From Pyxicephalus adspersus (lineage: Eukaryota > Chordata > Amphibia > Anura > Pyxicephalidae): a stretch of DNA of 64,000 nucleotides. This document shows, piece after piece, positions 47,796-60,111 of the stretch. The DNA lies in assembly GCF_032062135.1 (NCBI RefSeq), contig NC_092862.1, positions 63,247,163 through 63,311,162 on the forward strand, read 5' to 3'. Numbering within the stretch: position 1 is the first letter of the stretch; each line of letters starts with the position of its first letter. The notes under the pieces are model-generated. The model worked only from the letters and a program-made list of their open reading frames with translations. It did not search any database and was not told the DNA's origin. The position numbers were made by a program, and so were the translations under genes.

Positions 47796-49229
47796 CTATA
47801 CCCACTATGTCCAAAACAAGAAAAAAATAGATTCTACCGGCACATACATTTTAAAAATTGATATATGTACTACAAGGTGAACAATCTTCTAAATAACTAT
47901 TGAAACAACATGTCTTCAAAGTGAGATTCAAATTTAAGTGGGCTCAATCCTTTATGTAAACCGAACTTTAAGGACTTCATCCAAATAGGTAAGAGGCTTA
48001 GTAAATGAGCCGACAGACCGCAAGCAATGTTTTTTGTTAAATGTCTGACTAAGCTGGGAGTTTGTTTATATATTTAAAATGAAATGAAATAAGCAAGCTG
48101 CATATTCTGCCAGTATAGACAACCCATACACCATGCTTTCTTAGCACTGGTGAAAACTCCCAGAACCGTGCCAACATTCCAGGACTCCTTCCCACTACTT
48201 TGTCACAAGGGGCCTGGAACACACAGATTTGCAATGCTCTGCAACTTTCCCCAACAGTGAAAGAGAAAAGCCTGTTGAGAAACAGTGCAATCTGTATTTT
48301 TTTTGGCTGGCAGCATTTTCCTTTGTTAAAGGTAATACAAAACACACCATGTAAGCCTGTTTTAATGACAGGTCCAAATCTCGGCCACAATATTTCCAGA
48401 GGACATAATTTGCTGTAAGAAATACAGTGATTTTCACAAAAAATAATATCTATTTGGCTGAGAATTCATCAGTGGTGGTTTCCTGCTTGTTTAAATTAAG
48501 GAAATAGAAATGAAACAATCTGTGCCCGCATTTTTTTTCAATGGTGTTAGGCAAGGAAAACTTTTAACAGAGGGATGGGCTGTGCAATACACATATGGTG
48601 TGTGTTTCCAATGCTCATTTCCATATTTAGCACTTAATTATCTTTTTAATTTTTTTTTTAAATAAGGCACTAATTTGATTTAAAAATTTGCAGAAAGCTT
48701 TTGGTTTTAAAGTGTGTTTGTTGAAATCCTGAAAACAAATAATATTTTTAAGCCTATCTTGATGGATACAATTAAGAGTACCCCTGCCTATAGAATATTG
48801 GATATATGCATTCAAGTAAAAATCTTTTTAAATACGACTGATGGAATAATAATACTTTTTAGATAAATTCATTAAAACATTTTAGAGTTTATTTTTTATC
48901 CAATAAAGCTATGGACGGCTATTTTGATACCTTGTTTGGGTTCACTGCAAAGCCTCTGAACATAGATTTTTCACCAAAAGGGGTAAATGAGATATGTAAA
49001 TATGTCCCAAGTCAATTTAAAAAATAGAAGTGTAAAAGAAAAAAGAAAAACTCATCACCATGACAGTTCCAACTGACTGATTGGTGGATCTGATGACATC
49101 TGTCCGTCTTTATAGAGAAAAAAAGAAAAAAATGGGAGCAGAAAAGTATATGGTAGGGCAACAAAAAAGGAATAATACATCTTTGTGTTATATGCACATC
49201 TTCCCATATTTTAAAGACCCTACAAGTGC

Positions 49230-49330
49230 AGAACAATACAGGTAGTCCCTGAGTAAAGGATATCTGACATACAGACAACTCCTAGATACAAACAGGCTTC
49301 CCCACTCCTGTGTGCAGGACATAGGCTTGA
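49230..49330. repeat. Possible dispersed repeat
   Basis: CAGGTAGTCCCTGAGTAAAG then TATCTGACATACAGACAACT resembles a dispersed vertebrate repeat that I know by its GGTAGTCCC start. No borders are defined. Confidence 0.35.
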
Positions 49331-49603
49331 TGGGGGGAGGGGGCGGTTTGCATGACTTGCAGAAGAAGTCTTTTGGTTGTAACACTTTAATGACCAAGAC
49401 AAACTCTGCAGTTGTTTCTTTTTGCATTTCAAAGCACAGCTTGCTCCAGAAGTTATTGAATGTCTAGGCTCCATAAATTTTTTTTTTTGCTTTGTTTGTG
49501 ATTAACTCAATGCGAGGATTTTATACAGTAACTGACACCATGCTGCCTAATAATATGTTGAGACAAACATCTGTCCTAATTGTATTTAGATCTCCGTTAG
49601 GGC

Positions 49604-49868
49604 AGGTAACTCTGTTAGGGCAGGGATCAGCAGCGTGCTTCCTGGTTCAGAATCGCGGGGGCGCGTGTGCCGGCTTTTTACTTTCAGTTTGGCTCTGCAC
49701 TGCAGCCAGGAGGAGACACGCGCTGCAGCCTGCATCAAGGAGACACACAGGATCGGATATCGGGGGATGTCTTATTCACGGGTGAGTGTCTTATTTTAAT
49801 TATTTTTTCAAAAATCGGGGGTGGCTTATTCAATGGGGATGACTTAAAATCGGGGAAACACGGTAGTG
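49604..49868. mobile_element. Possible DNA-transposon fragment
   Basis: The right end AAATCGGGGAAACACGGTA is typical of vertebrate elements whose inverse end reads TACCGTGTTTCCCCG. The GTCTTATT and GGCTTATT motifs before it fit too. The left end is not found. The GC-rich open frames here are shadows. Confidence 0.45.
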
Positions 49869-51439
49869 GAGGTGCAGAAACAGCACAGCTTCAGCAGTTG
49901 TCACAAATGTAACCACAATCCAGAGTTGGACTATGCTAAATCAGTGCATAGCCTGCTTACAAAATGAGCTTTAGTCCCTGAATAAAAGCAACCAAGCCTG
50001 CAAGTTTCTGCTGTCACTTTATTACCAAGATTCAATCAGGTGTAAAAGAGCTAGAAAACAGTATAACTATATCATCAAAAGTGTACATGCCATTTAAAAC
50101 ATGATCAAGTATACTAAATTAACAAATATATAAAAACAATATGAACTTATTGACATATTAACATATAGTATAGTAAATCATCTGCCTATACAAAATCTTA
50201 AAATCACCTAAAAAACTGGACACCCCAGCATCTCTAGGGTATACTGCAGATCATATACTTGCTATATGCACATCACTATCTCATGGCAGAGAGAGATTCT
50301 TCTTTAGGTATACATTAGCTTGTAAATTACTCACAGCAACCTGTAGTGTTTTGCAAAGAGGAAGAATCACACAAATGCAGGTTGAGTTCTGCGGCAATTT
50401 AGGGAACATTTAAGGCAAAGGAACCCAAAAACAATGAATGCTTTTACACAGGCAGGGTTGACATTTTTGCAGTAGGATATTAACAGTCCCTTCCTATAGT
50501 CCTTTTTAATCTTGGTTAAACAATGTGATCATAGTTTGAATAGTTTCAGATCATTACATTTTGAACAAAACCAGCATACATTTTCTTTCTGTTTAGTATT
50601 AGTTTGTACTGAATCTGAAACATTATTATAGAATAGGAGAAGCACATTATATGAAAATCAATATACTGAAACCATTAAGCCAAAAAAGCAGAAATCAAAT
50701 AAGTCTATGCAGCTTTTCAAAAAAAAAAATTCCAGAAAATATTTCTACTTGGTTTTTTGACATTCTCATCGTTCACCAGTAAGATACATTAACCTCAGGA
50801 AAAATTATGATGTAGTGAAATCAGCAATTGGCTTGGGAATACATTCAGATTTCATGATTTCTTGTCTGCCGATGGTGGATCTCATTTCCATTACTGAGCA
50901 GGACATCTTAGGTCAAACATGGCTGATGTTTGACACAAACACTAAGCTACACTAAAGAACAGGTGCAGCAAAGCAGAACATAGCAATGGTTAACCACAGC
51001 AAGTGCTATTGCAATGTACAGGTTTAAAGCACAAATCAAATCCCATTATTGATCTTGACCCTGTCCCAGATCTCTATCAACATGAGACAATAATCCAAAC
51101 ATTGTAGTCAGCTAATAACTCTCAGACAAAGGAAGAACAGAGCCTGGCAACTTGCGCGTAGGGGTTAAATGTTTTTCTTCCTGACCTCGGTGGAGAGCAG
51201 TGGTTGTCTGCATTTAATTTTCAAACCACATTTAGTCCTTTTCCGCCTGCACATGACCACAAAGAAAAACATCTTTCATGCTCTACATTCTTTTATGATT
51301 TCTTTCGAGTTAATCTTCACATTCTGCTAAAAACAGCTCTTGTTCTTGTAACCAGAACTGTGAACGCTCCATTTTATAGGTCTTTCTCATACAGAATGTA
51401 CTGGCACCAAGGATATGGGGATTGTTTCATCTAGGGACT

Positions 51440-52400
51440 ACTTGACGCACAGAAAAGCAATTAGAACATAGAAGGTGCCACTGGTCCTATACCTATTCTC
51501 CACTTTACCCATAGTGATGCCTAAAATGATACTAAGCAATATCCAAAATAAACTGCTCAAATTCATATGGTGCAACAAACATCAAAGGAATAATGCCTCT
51601 ATTCTGTTTACACCTAAAACTAGGGGGGGCCTTAGTGTTCCCAACCTAATGCTATACCATCTGGCAGTACTATTTGCCTCCCTGGACCAGTGCACCATGC
51701 AAGAACCAAAACCACAATGTACTGCCCTGGAAGCTCTATCATGCCCGTCAATACCTATAGAGACACTTTTGTGGATCCTTGCCAATAAACGGCTAGCAAT
51801 CCTACACCCATCATTATCATATGCACTGGCACTTTGGGATGGCAGAAAAAAAATTACAAGTTATACTGTCCGCATTGTCCCCTTATGCCTCTTTGAGGTA
51901 ATCCAGAATTCCCCCCTGGTTGTGATAGACCACAATTTAAGTGGTGGCCCAATAAAGAGCTTCTCTGCATTGAGGACCTACTGGAGAACAAAGACATTGT
52001 GAGTGTCTCAACATTGCAAAAAAAGCACTCTTGTCCAATATCCAATGTATTGATTTTTGCATATTTGCTCATTTCTAAAATCTAATCCTAAAGGAGCTCC
52101 CCCTGCCCATTCCAGTACAGCATTTGAAAAGTCATGCACTGCTTTATTAGTAGAAAAGAGAGGATTTCAGTGGTATATTTAGCCCTGTTTGATCCCTACA
52201 AAAAGCTCTTTTGCCTGCACCAGTGAGAAGGTGACCTGGGAGTGGAATGGGAAATTCAGCAGAGGAAGAACATTGCAAGCTCCTCCTCATCCATATCCCT
52301 CAACAAATCCCCCATAGAAGCTAACTATAAGGTTTTAATGAGGTGGTTACTACAACTTTTCTCCACTGTTTCAAAGTGTAAAAAAATGTAAGCTTCAACA
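51440..52400 (+). mobile_element. L1-type LINE fragment, C-terminal part of ORF2
   Basis: The frame at 51475 includes LFSTLPIVMPKMILSNIQNK then LLKFIWCNKHQR and ILFTPKTRGGLSVPNLMLYH, the well-known post-RT stretch of L1 ORF2. Stops break it after about 52000. Weaker similarity continues to about 52370. It has no 5' end and no clear tail. Confidence 0.75.
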
Positions 52401-53249
52401 TCTAATACAACCTGAATTAATCAGACTGAATGTTTAGGAAAGTATTTTTTTTCTGGCAATATAAAAAAGACATGTTTATTATACTGGAATACAATGTAGA
52501 CTATTCTAACACTCACAAATAGGTCTATACATTTGTTAATTATAGGATCTGGTAATGCATTTATCATTTCAGTACTCACTTAGTAAATTGATAACCTTCT
52601 AGCCTAGCAGGTGCTACTAGTGAAATACTTAATGCTACAGAGGAAGCTTGCACTGCATCCTAAGGATTCCACTGGGACCAGAGGGATGCAAAAATGAAGT
52701 GCAGCTGTTTGGAAAGTTCAATAACATCTGTAATAAGCCACCATCCACCTACACCAACTGAAATCAAGACAAGTATGAAAGAGATTTTCTTGATGCCCAG
52801 TGGGACACGGTTGTAATATATATATATTTCAGCACTAGTTAATTGTTTACTTACTAAGGGTAAAATGAAAATTAACTGCTCCCAACCAGTTATGAATGTA
52901 AAAAAGCACTGCTTTAAAAGGATTACTTCAAGGGCTATTAATTACATTGCTTGAAAGGAGGAGAGCGCAGAAAGTACATGATGCTCTTGTATTTTTCAGT
53001 AATGCTTGTGTTTGTGCTGCTACCTAATATCGGCAAGATTACAAGGCAGAATAAAAAAGTTAGGTTTTATGAGTTGGGTGTGACAGGTGCCACTTTTTTT
53101 TCTTTCCAAAGGGAACTACAAAAAAGAAAACTGAAAAATAAATTGATACTTTGTTATTTAGGTATATATTTTATCTGCATAAATATGGAAATTATATCCC
53201 CTATCAATGCATATAGATATTCAATTAAAGAAGGTTCATGCACAAATAA

Positions 53250-54090
53250 TAGCTAGTCATTCAAACAGTTTAATTAAGAAAACAAGGTAAGACAAAGGAC
53301 ACAGCGATATTGTCAGATATTTAAACACATAGGAACTTCAATCATTGATACATATATATATCACATGGACATAGTTATTAGTAGTAACAAAAACCCAGTA
53401 AATACTTAGTACAAAATACATCAAAACAATATAGAAATAATAGCATAAACTGAGACATATACCAAACAATATAAGCATGCAATTCAGGAATGTGTATAGC
53501 TACCTGCTAAGATGTTGCGGGGTACCCCAGGAGCTAGATTCCCTAGGAAGTCGCCCATCATTCCCTTCCTCTTTTGTTATATTCCAGCTCCCCTTTTATA
53601 TAGTTAAGTCCCATTAGGTAACATTGGGACTCCTTGATTGGTTATTGGGTGTGTTTGGTACGATGACCATCAGTTGGCACCCACCCCACTAGATTTCGAT
53701 TGGTTACTGTCATTTGATGAACCTCCCAACTAAATTTGATACAAGAATCTCTTGCTGGAATCTAAATGTAAGGGTCAATAAGAGGTCCAGTTGGGTTATC
53801 AACCCAACCCATCTGTTTGATTATGCATCCATCTTCTGCCGACTCTGGCTTGATGCATTAATTGCCCCTTGAAAGCCCTACTAGTGATCTGTTCTTTCAT
53901 CTGTTTGTTTGTTTGTGGTTTCTTGGCAAACCCTCTATTGGTATTTACTACCTCTTGTTATTCCTGTAAAGTCCTTGAATTAGAGACCCCTAGGCGGGCC
54001 AGAGGCCAGTACAAAGATACAAAAGGTTTTCATGTTAACTTAGATATAGTCTCACTATTAGGATATCTCCAACAGGGTACTATATACATA
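53250..54090 (-). mobile_element. Candidate solo LTR
   Basis: On the minus strand there is a TATA-like ACTATATAAAAGG (about 53593-53604), then about 320 bp later an ATTAAA signal (53269-53274) close to a possible CA end. It has no coding remnant. Borders and target duplication could not be fixed, so this is a tentative call. Confidence 0.3.
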
Positions 54091-54126
54091 AATCCCTGAA
54101 CACATATACCTATTCATACATCTATG

Positions 54127-54132
54127 AATACA

Positions 54133-54172
<40 letters not shown>
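54127..54172. repeat. (AT)n microsatellite
   Basis: About 45 bp of TA repeat. Confidence 0.9.
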
Positions 54173-54174
<2 letters not shown>

Positions 54175-57100
54175 CCTTTATACATATACATATATATTTA
54201 CATATTCATAAACAATCTTGAGATGCAACATACTTGACTTGACTAACTTCACCTTTACTTTAAATGTTAAGAATAGGTTTGAGTCAAGGGCGAAGTAGTA
54301 TAATCAGAAAGTGTTAAAATCCAGAGCTAGGTTACAGGTAAAAGTAAAACTTGCATTAAAATGAAAGGTCCTGCCATTTAGTAGCCTCCTCACTCCTCAT
54401 GTAAAAATTGACTATATATTTAGCTTACACCCCAACTTCTTACCTGCTTGTCTATGTACTGGTGATGAAACATGGACTTCATTGATAAGCCTCTGTCTAC
54501 ATAAAGTTTGTGTTTTTTATTTTTCCTAGTTTTTATATAGGCACCTTAAGTTCTTTTCCTGAATGGCATTTAGTTTGCTTTATTGGAGGTACTCACCTAA
54601 AAGTATTACTCTAAAGTATGAGAATACACCAACATTTTACACAGCAGTGTACAGAGGCTGACTGAATTTCAAAATCTAATGCCCCTACCATAAAATCATT
54701 TTTGTGGCAAAGCCATTCAACCTCTTGGTATGCATGGAACGTGAGAAAAAGCCCCCACCTACTGGAACATACAAACTATAGTACATGCAGATAGTATCCT
54801 GGCCCAGACTTAAACCTTGAATTTTAGTGCTGCAAGGTGAGAGGGCTACTGAGCACCATTTCTCCTCAACTAATAAAAGATGTAAATTTAAAAAGATTAA
54901 AAAAGCTGCTTACCATGTTGGCATTATTTGAATAATGTTAAAAAGTAATTACATTGAAGTGACATTACTAAACACTAAGGTAAACTTGTCCCGCTTTCCT
55001 TCTGTGTTTGTACGCATTTTAGAAAGTAATGTTAGTTGACATTGGAGCATCATGTTACTGTTTCTCATGAAATGAAAAAAACAGGTACATTTTTCCTTTA
55101 ATTTCTTAGTCGCGTCACTAGGGTATATTCAGGAAGCAAATTGCGAGCTTCCTAAAATAATTTTGTGTGCCGACACTAAATCAAAGTATGGACCTGCATC
55201 CAGAGAAGTGGAGAAGTGGCCAGACATAACTGTGATTTGTAGCCAAGAATAAAATATGGGAATTAGGACCTCAATAGCTACAAAGTACAAACTGTGATCC
55301 AACATAGTAGCTTAAAGAAGTGTAATGGATAACTGTGGCACAGAAAAGGGGAGGTAGGGATTTCCTCGCCCTGTAAAACTAATGAGGTGTCTTGAGGCCT
55401 CTTTTTGCTAGTGTAAGGAACAGCACAGAATAATAGGAAAAGTAAATGGTTACAGGCCACACTCTAGACTGACTCACCACATTCACATCAGGTTGCATGG
55501 AATTACACAACTCAAGGCTGCTGCTGAGAAGTCTATGACATTTAAACAGATTACTAAATACAAATTAAGTCAAGGCATGCAAATGTTACACACAAATATG
55601 TATTTGTTTGAGGAGACTAGATTGGCAAAACGACAAGTCTATTGCCCACTTTCCCAACCCACTTATACTTACCTCCTCTGTGTAGTAAAGTAAGTTTACA
55701 CTGGGTTTATGATGTTGTCCTCTTACTTATTCCACAGTGTGCAGATAGGTTATTTGCTGCAGTGGCTAATAAACTGTGTCCTGGGAGAAGTTTACATACC
55801 TTTCATGTGGAAACACTGGGCATTTGCAGAGGATCTCTGAAAACGGGAGTATAAATTGTAGGGGGTTGTCATCAGCTGGAAAAGTTAGGGATCTCTGCCT
55901 GTATCTTCATCATTCTCTGTACAAATTTTGTAAATATAAACCTTTTTCTATCTCTACAAATTACAAGGTAAGCTATTTAACTGGGCATTTCCATGAGTGG
56001 TGCAGGCTAGCAAAAGACTCTTCAATCTTCACTATATGGGTCTCTTCAAGAAACAATTAGGATCAGTTCAAAAGGACAGTGAGGCTGGAGAGTAGTTACC
56101 ATAAGCCATGTTATGTCTTGTACCCGCAGCTGACCACAGGGAATAAATTAGGGAGGCTGTGAGTAATTCAACACTGCTTGCTCTAAAATAATAAAACACT
56201 GATTCATTAAAGTTAATTTCAGACATACAGTAAACCAGAGCGGTTTGCTGTACACTTAACCGTACTCCCAACAGGTTCAAACAGCAGCGAGCTGTATCTA
56301 AATTCAGTTGCTTCATGGTTGTGTTGCATTGTTGCTAAAGGGCTGGAGATGGCCTATAATCCAAAGTGGTGCAGTGCACCATACCATAACTTCACTCATG
56401 GCTAACTTCACTCATTCACACATGGCCATGTCCAGCAGAATAATGTGCCTTGTCACAAAACTCAAATCATCTTAAACTGGTTTCTTAAACATATGCAACA
56501 CATCCAATAAAGAGATGGAGGTAGATAGAAATATTTGCATTAAAGATGTGCAGCCAAAACAACTGAAGCTACTAGGTGAATGCTATCATGTCAATATGGA
56601 CCAAAATCCTTGGCAAACATTTCTAATACCTTCATGAAGTGTACAGAAACTGTTCAGAACAGTTTATAAAGTTTTCAGGGCTTTAGCTGGAAAGTAAAAA
56701 TATCTGGATAAATGGCTGAACAGTACAAGTACTTCTGTACTTTAATATGGAAGAAGGTCTACGGGGGGTTGAATTGTCCTGTTATGTGTATTGTCCAATA
56801 TAAGACAAATGACCAATGGTAGGCTTGGATTTTCTGTAACAGAGCATACATTTATGCTTACCATTTGTGGGACATATTTTGTATCACAGATGCAGATGAT
56901 GGTTAGCGCAGAAAAGTAGGAACACAGCACTGGGAAAGAGTGAGAAGTCAGGAACTTGTGGGATAAGGACAAAAACAGAAGCAACCAAGAAAACAGGTGA
57001 ACCAACTCTAAACAACATCATGAGCATTAGGGTAAGGTGTATGGACTGTGAAATACTATATATAGTTACTATATATGGCTAGTTGTATAGTAGTTAAACT

Positions 57101-57195
57101 TTAGAGGTTCTTTAAAACACTATAAAGACTGGATGGGAGGGCTCTGGACTTAATGGACTTGCAGAAGACCAGAATACCCTGCACTTGTCCTACAG

Positions 57196-57992
57196 CAGGG
57201 GTGTCAAACTCTGGCCCGGGGGCTTAATCTGGCCCCCAACGTCCTTTTTTGTGGCCCTCAAAGGAATCCTAAATATGAACTGCAGCTACCCCGCTGCTGC
57301 ATTGAAATAGCTTCACTTCTACAATTCCCGGCACAACTCCCATCTATAGACCAGTGGGCTCCCTGCCTATGCGTGGCTCCGCATTGGATTGTTTTATGCC
57401 TCTATAGACCAGCCGGCTCTCTGCCTATGCTTGGCCCCGCATTGGACTGTTTTATGCCTCTATAGACCAGCGGGCTCTCTGCCTATGCGTGACCCTGCGT
57501 TGGACTCTTTTATAGATGCAAATAGTGCCAGGAATTCTAGAGGGAGTTTCAGCGATGGGCCACTCATGATATTTAGCTCCTCATTGGCCGCGTCTGGCAT
57601 TTCCAGCACTCCCCCTCAGCTGTACTTTTTCTTGCTACTCCAAGGCCTGTACTTGATCGGTTGGATTTTCATAGAAGAATATTGGTATTATTATTGTTAG
57701 CCTGTGCAGAAAGGTTACCATTGAAATTTAACCCAGAAGGCTACAAATAGAGAAAGAGGCATAAGATAATTTCTTCAATAAAATAAAATAAAAACTTTTA
57801 TGCCTTTTTCTCTATTATAAGGTTGTTCTAGATTGAATGTTAAGAAAACTTCTTTGTTTCCATATGAAAAGGGTTTGTATCCAATGGGAGGGAAAAATGT
57901 CCTCAATTTTTTCAATAAATTTCAAGGTTGGCCCACGACTTTGTCTAAGTTTTTAATTTTGGCCCTCTGTGTATTTGAGTTTGACACCCCTG
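57196..57992 (+). mobile_element. hAT-type non-autonomous DNA transposon, copy 2
   Basis: Same terminal repeats as copy 1 (CAGGGGTGTCAAACTC and its inverse). Flanks TCCTACAG (57188-57195) and TCCTAGAG (57993-58000) match at 7 of 8 bases. Inside, a 58-bp unit starting TCTATAGACCAG stands three times in tandem (57343, 57401, 57459), against once in copy 1. This accounts for most of the length difference. Confidence 0.88.
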
Positions 57993-58427
57993 TCCTAGAG
58001 AAACTGACAGAATTGAAGTACAGAGCAATGCATCTCTAAAGTGGACAGATTACCAGTGAGCTTCCTATATTCTGTAGTGAGGTGACAACTCTGTTGCACA
58101 GACACCCACCATTGTTTGCTGGACTACAGAACTCCACCTATCCCCAACATACCCTGTCTCTCTCTATATTTATGTCCCTCAAAACAATGGTAAAACAAGC
58201 CAGGGAATGGCTTGTGAGAGATGTATTTTTGTAGAACTTGCCAAAATTGACGGGAACTGATATAAGAAACACTGCTGATTCCTTCCCCCAGCAGCTACCC
58301 CATCAAGAATTTTACAAGCTCGTACATAACATCACATAATATAAATATTTCCCAGAACAAAAACACAATACTGTGATGTGCTCTAAAGGCGGAGAAAGAG
58401 GTTTATACCTATAAACCATTGCCTGTA

Positions 58428-58452
58428 TATATATAAATATATATATATATCA
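58428..58452. repeat. (AT)n microsatellite
   Basis: TATATATATAAATATATATA run. Confidence 0.8.
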
Positions 58453-59177
58453 TTCAAATAATCTGTTTACTCTTATCCTAGTCCTGAACATTTCAGTGCT
58501 TATGCACTGCACTGCATGCTGTATAAAGAGTCTGCGTAGTGTCTTTTGTACATGCCATTCGGAATGGAATTATGAACAGTATATATGAAGCAATATTATT
58601 TTATTTTTCTGATTCATGGCCAGACAAAATAAAGTGTCCTTTCTGAAGCAGTAGGGCATTCAAGAGACACACCTTGGGAAGATAATAAAATGTACTGAGA
58701 AAGAAATACAAATGTCCTCCTAAGTCCAATATAAGCAGCCTTGCCTTAGTGCCACTAATAAAGGTCAGACATCTCTCAGGAGTTCTGCTATTTTTAATAA
58801 CTTTGAACGTTCCTTTGGTCCTTACAACCAGCAGACCACCCTATCACAAATTATGGATGACTACAGGTCTCCTATGCGTCTTTTCCCAGCAGTCTGGCTT
58901 CTTCTGCCAGTAAAATCTGGAATACATATTTGACCAAACTGTTGAGTCTTGTTTATGGAGTAAAAGAGGTTTGTTAAAATGAAATCATTTACTTGTCTTA
59001 CAATGTCTTGTGTCTCAGGAGGACCAAGCCTCACTCAAATGGTTAAGAATGTATGCCCATTTTAAGTTATGGTTTTTAATAATTTATTTAAAGAGTCAGT
59101 CTAATAAAAAACAATATTTATAAGTGAGGAATAGTGGCCTGAGTCAACCCCCAACTTAAATATACACCCCTATTTAA

Positions 59178-59232
59178 TGTACAGCACTGCGTAATATGTT
59201 GGCGCTATATTAATTCTGTTTAATATTAATAA
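59178..59232 (-). repeat. Short anuran-type repeat, inverse copy
   Basis: TACAGCACTGCGTAATATGT then TGGCGCTATATTAATTCTGT, the fullest copy of the family also seen at 26020, 26228 and 28655. Confidence 0.65.
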
Positions 59233-59764
59233 TCTTGGATATTTCAACAGTGAATTCTTCTTCCAAGAGTGCGCAACTTGTATACTGTTCACTTTTTTTG
59301 GTGTTTGTACATATTAATTCACCAGAAATGCAAGCAGACATCCCATCAACTGAGTACCCATAGTAAACTGACCAAAGATTTAACTATCTGGGATCTACTA
59401 AAGCTAAAATATCAGTTCTTTGTGGATTGCTTTTTGAAACAAAGTTGGGTGGGCGGCAATGATATAGATCAAATAGCTATGTATATAGGGTATAGCTTCC
59501 TTTTGTAAAAGTAAATACAATAATCTTTCAGTGCAACAAGAGAGACAGAACTGACCCCTGTTCTCATGTCAAGCAAGATGTAGGTTGTCAAAGAACAGGA
59601 TAAGAGGTGCGAAAGTTTTTGTTGGACCAATCCTGTTCTTGGACAATCCACATCTAAGATACCTTAAAATATTCCATGGTGATTGAAATAATCCAATCTC
59701 CAAGACTCCAGTTACATAGTGTCATTTATTTATAATTAGGGCCCAATTCTATTGTTTTAAAATA

Positions 59765-60111
59765 CAGTAGAACCCATTATTCTGAACTCAGATAACAGGC
59801 ACCCAACAGCTCTGTTTATCTGAGTTCCGGATAACCGGTTCAACGGCAATCAAGAAAGCAGAGCAATCAGGAGAGCTCCACTGATTGCTTTGCTCCATGA
59901 TTGGCTGAGGAAAGGGAAACCCCGTGACGCTTGAGCCGTAATCAGGGTTTCCCTTTTCTCAGCCATTCAGCACTAGAGGTGAATGGGGACAGGTCTCCCC
60001 ATTCAAGTCTAGTGCTGAATGGCTGAGAAAAGGAATCTTCAGTTATCTAGAAAATACACTTATCTGGAAGTGGCCGTTCCCTGTGGGTGCCAGATAACTG
60101 ATGTTTTACTG
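59765..60111. mobile_element. Tigger/pogo-like MITE with TA target duplication
   Basis: Starts CAGTAGAACCCATTATTCTG and ends GATAACTGATGTTTTACTG, roughly inverse. TA flanks both sides (59763-59764, 60112-60113). Inside, CTCAGCCATTCAGCACTAGA is inverse to TCTAGTGCTGAATGGCTGAG, and a further GGCTGAGGAAAGGGAAACC arm can pair with GGTTTCCCTTTTCTCAGCC. Confidence 0.75.

Noticed and set aside
48049..48437. Overlapping open frames of 72-113 residues on both strands
   Set aside because: No domain and no repeat match are seen; the overlap of both strands suggests chance. The region could be conserved non-coding DNA, but that needs an alignment.
49492..49912. GC-rich open frames
   Set aside because: They fall in a probable transposon fragment; the length is explained by locally high GC.
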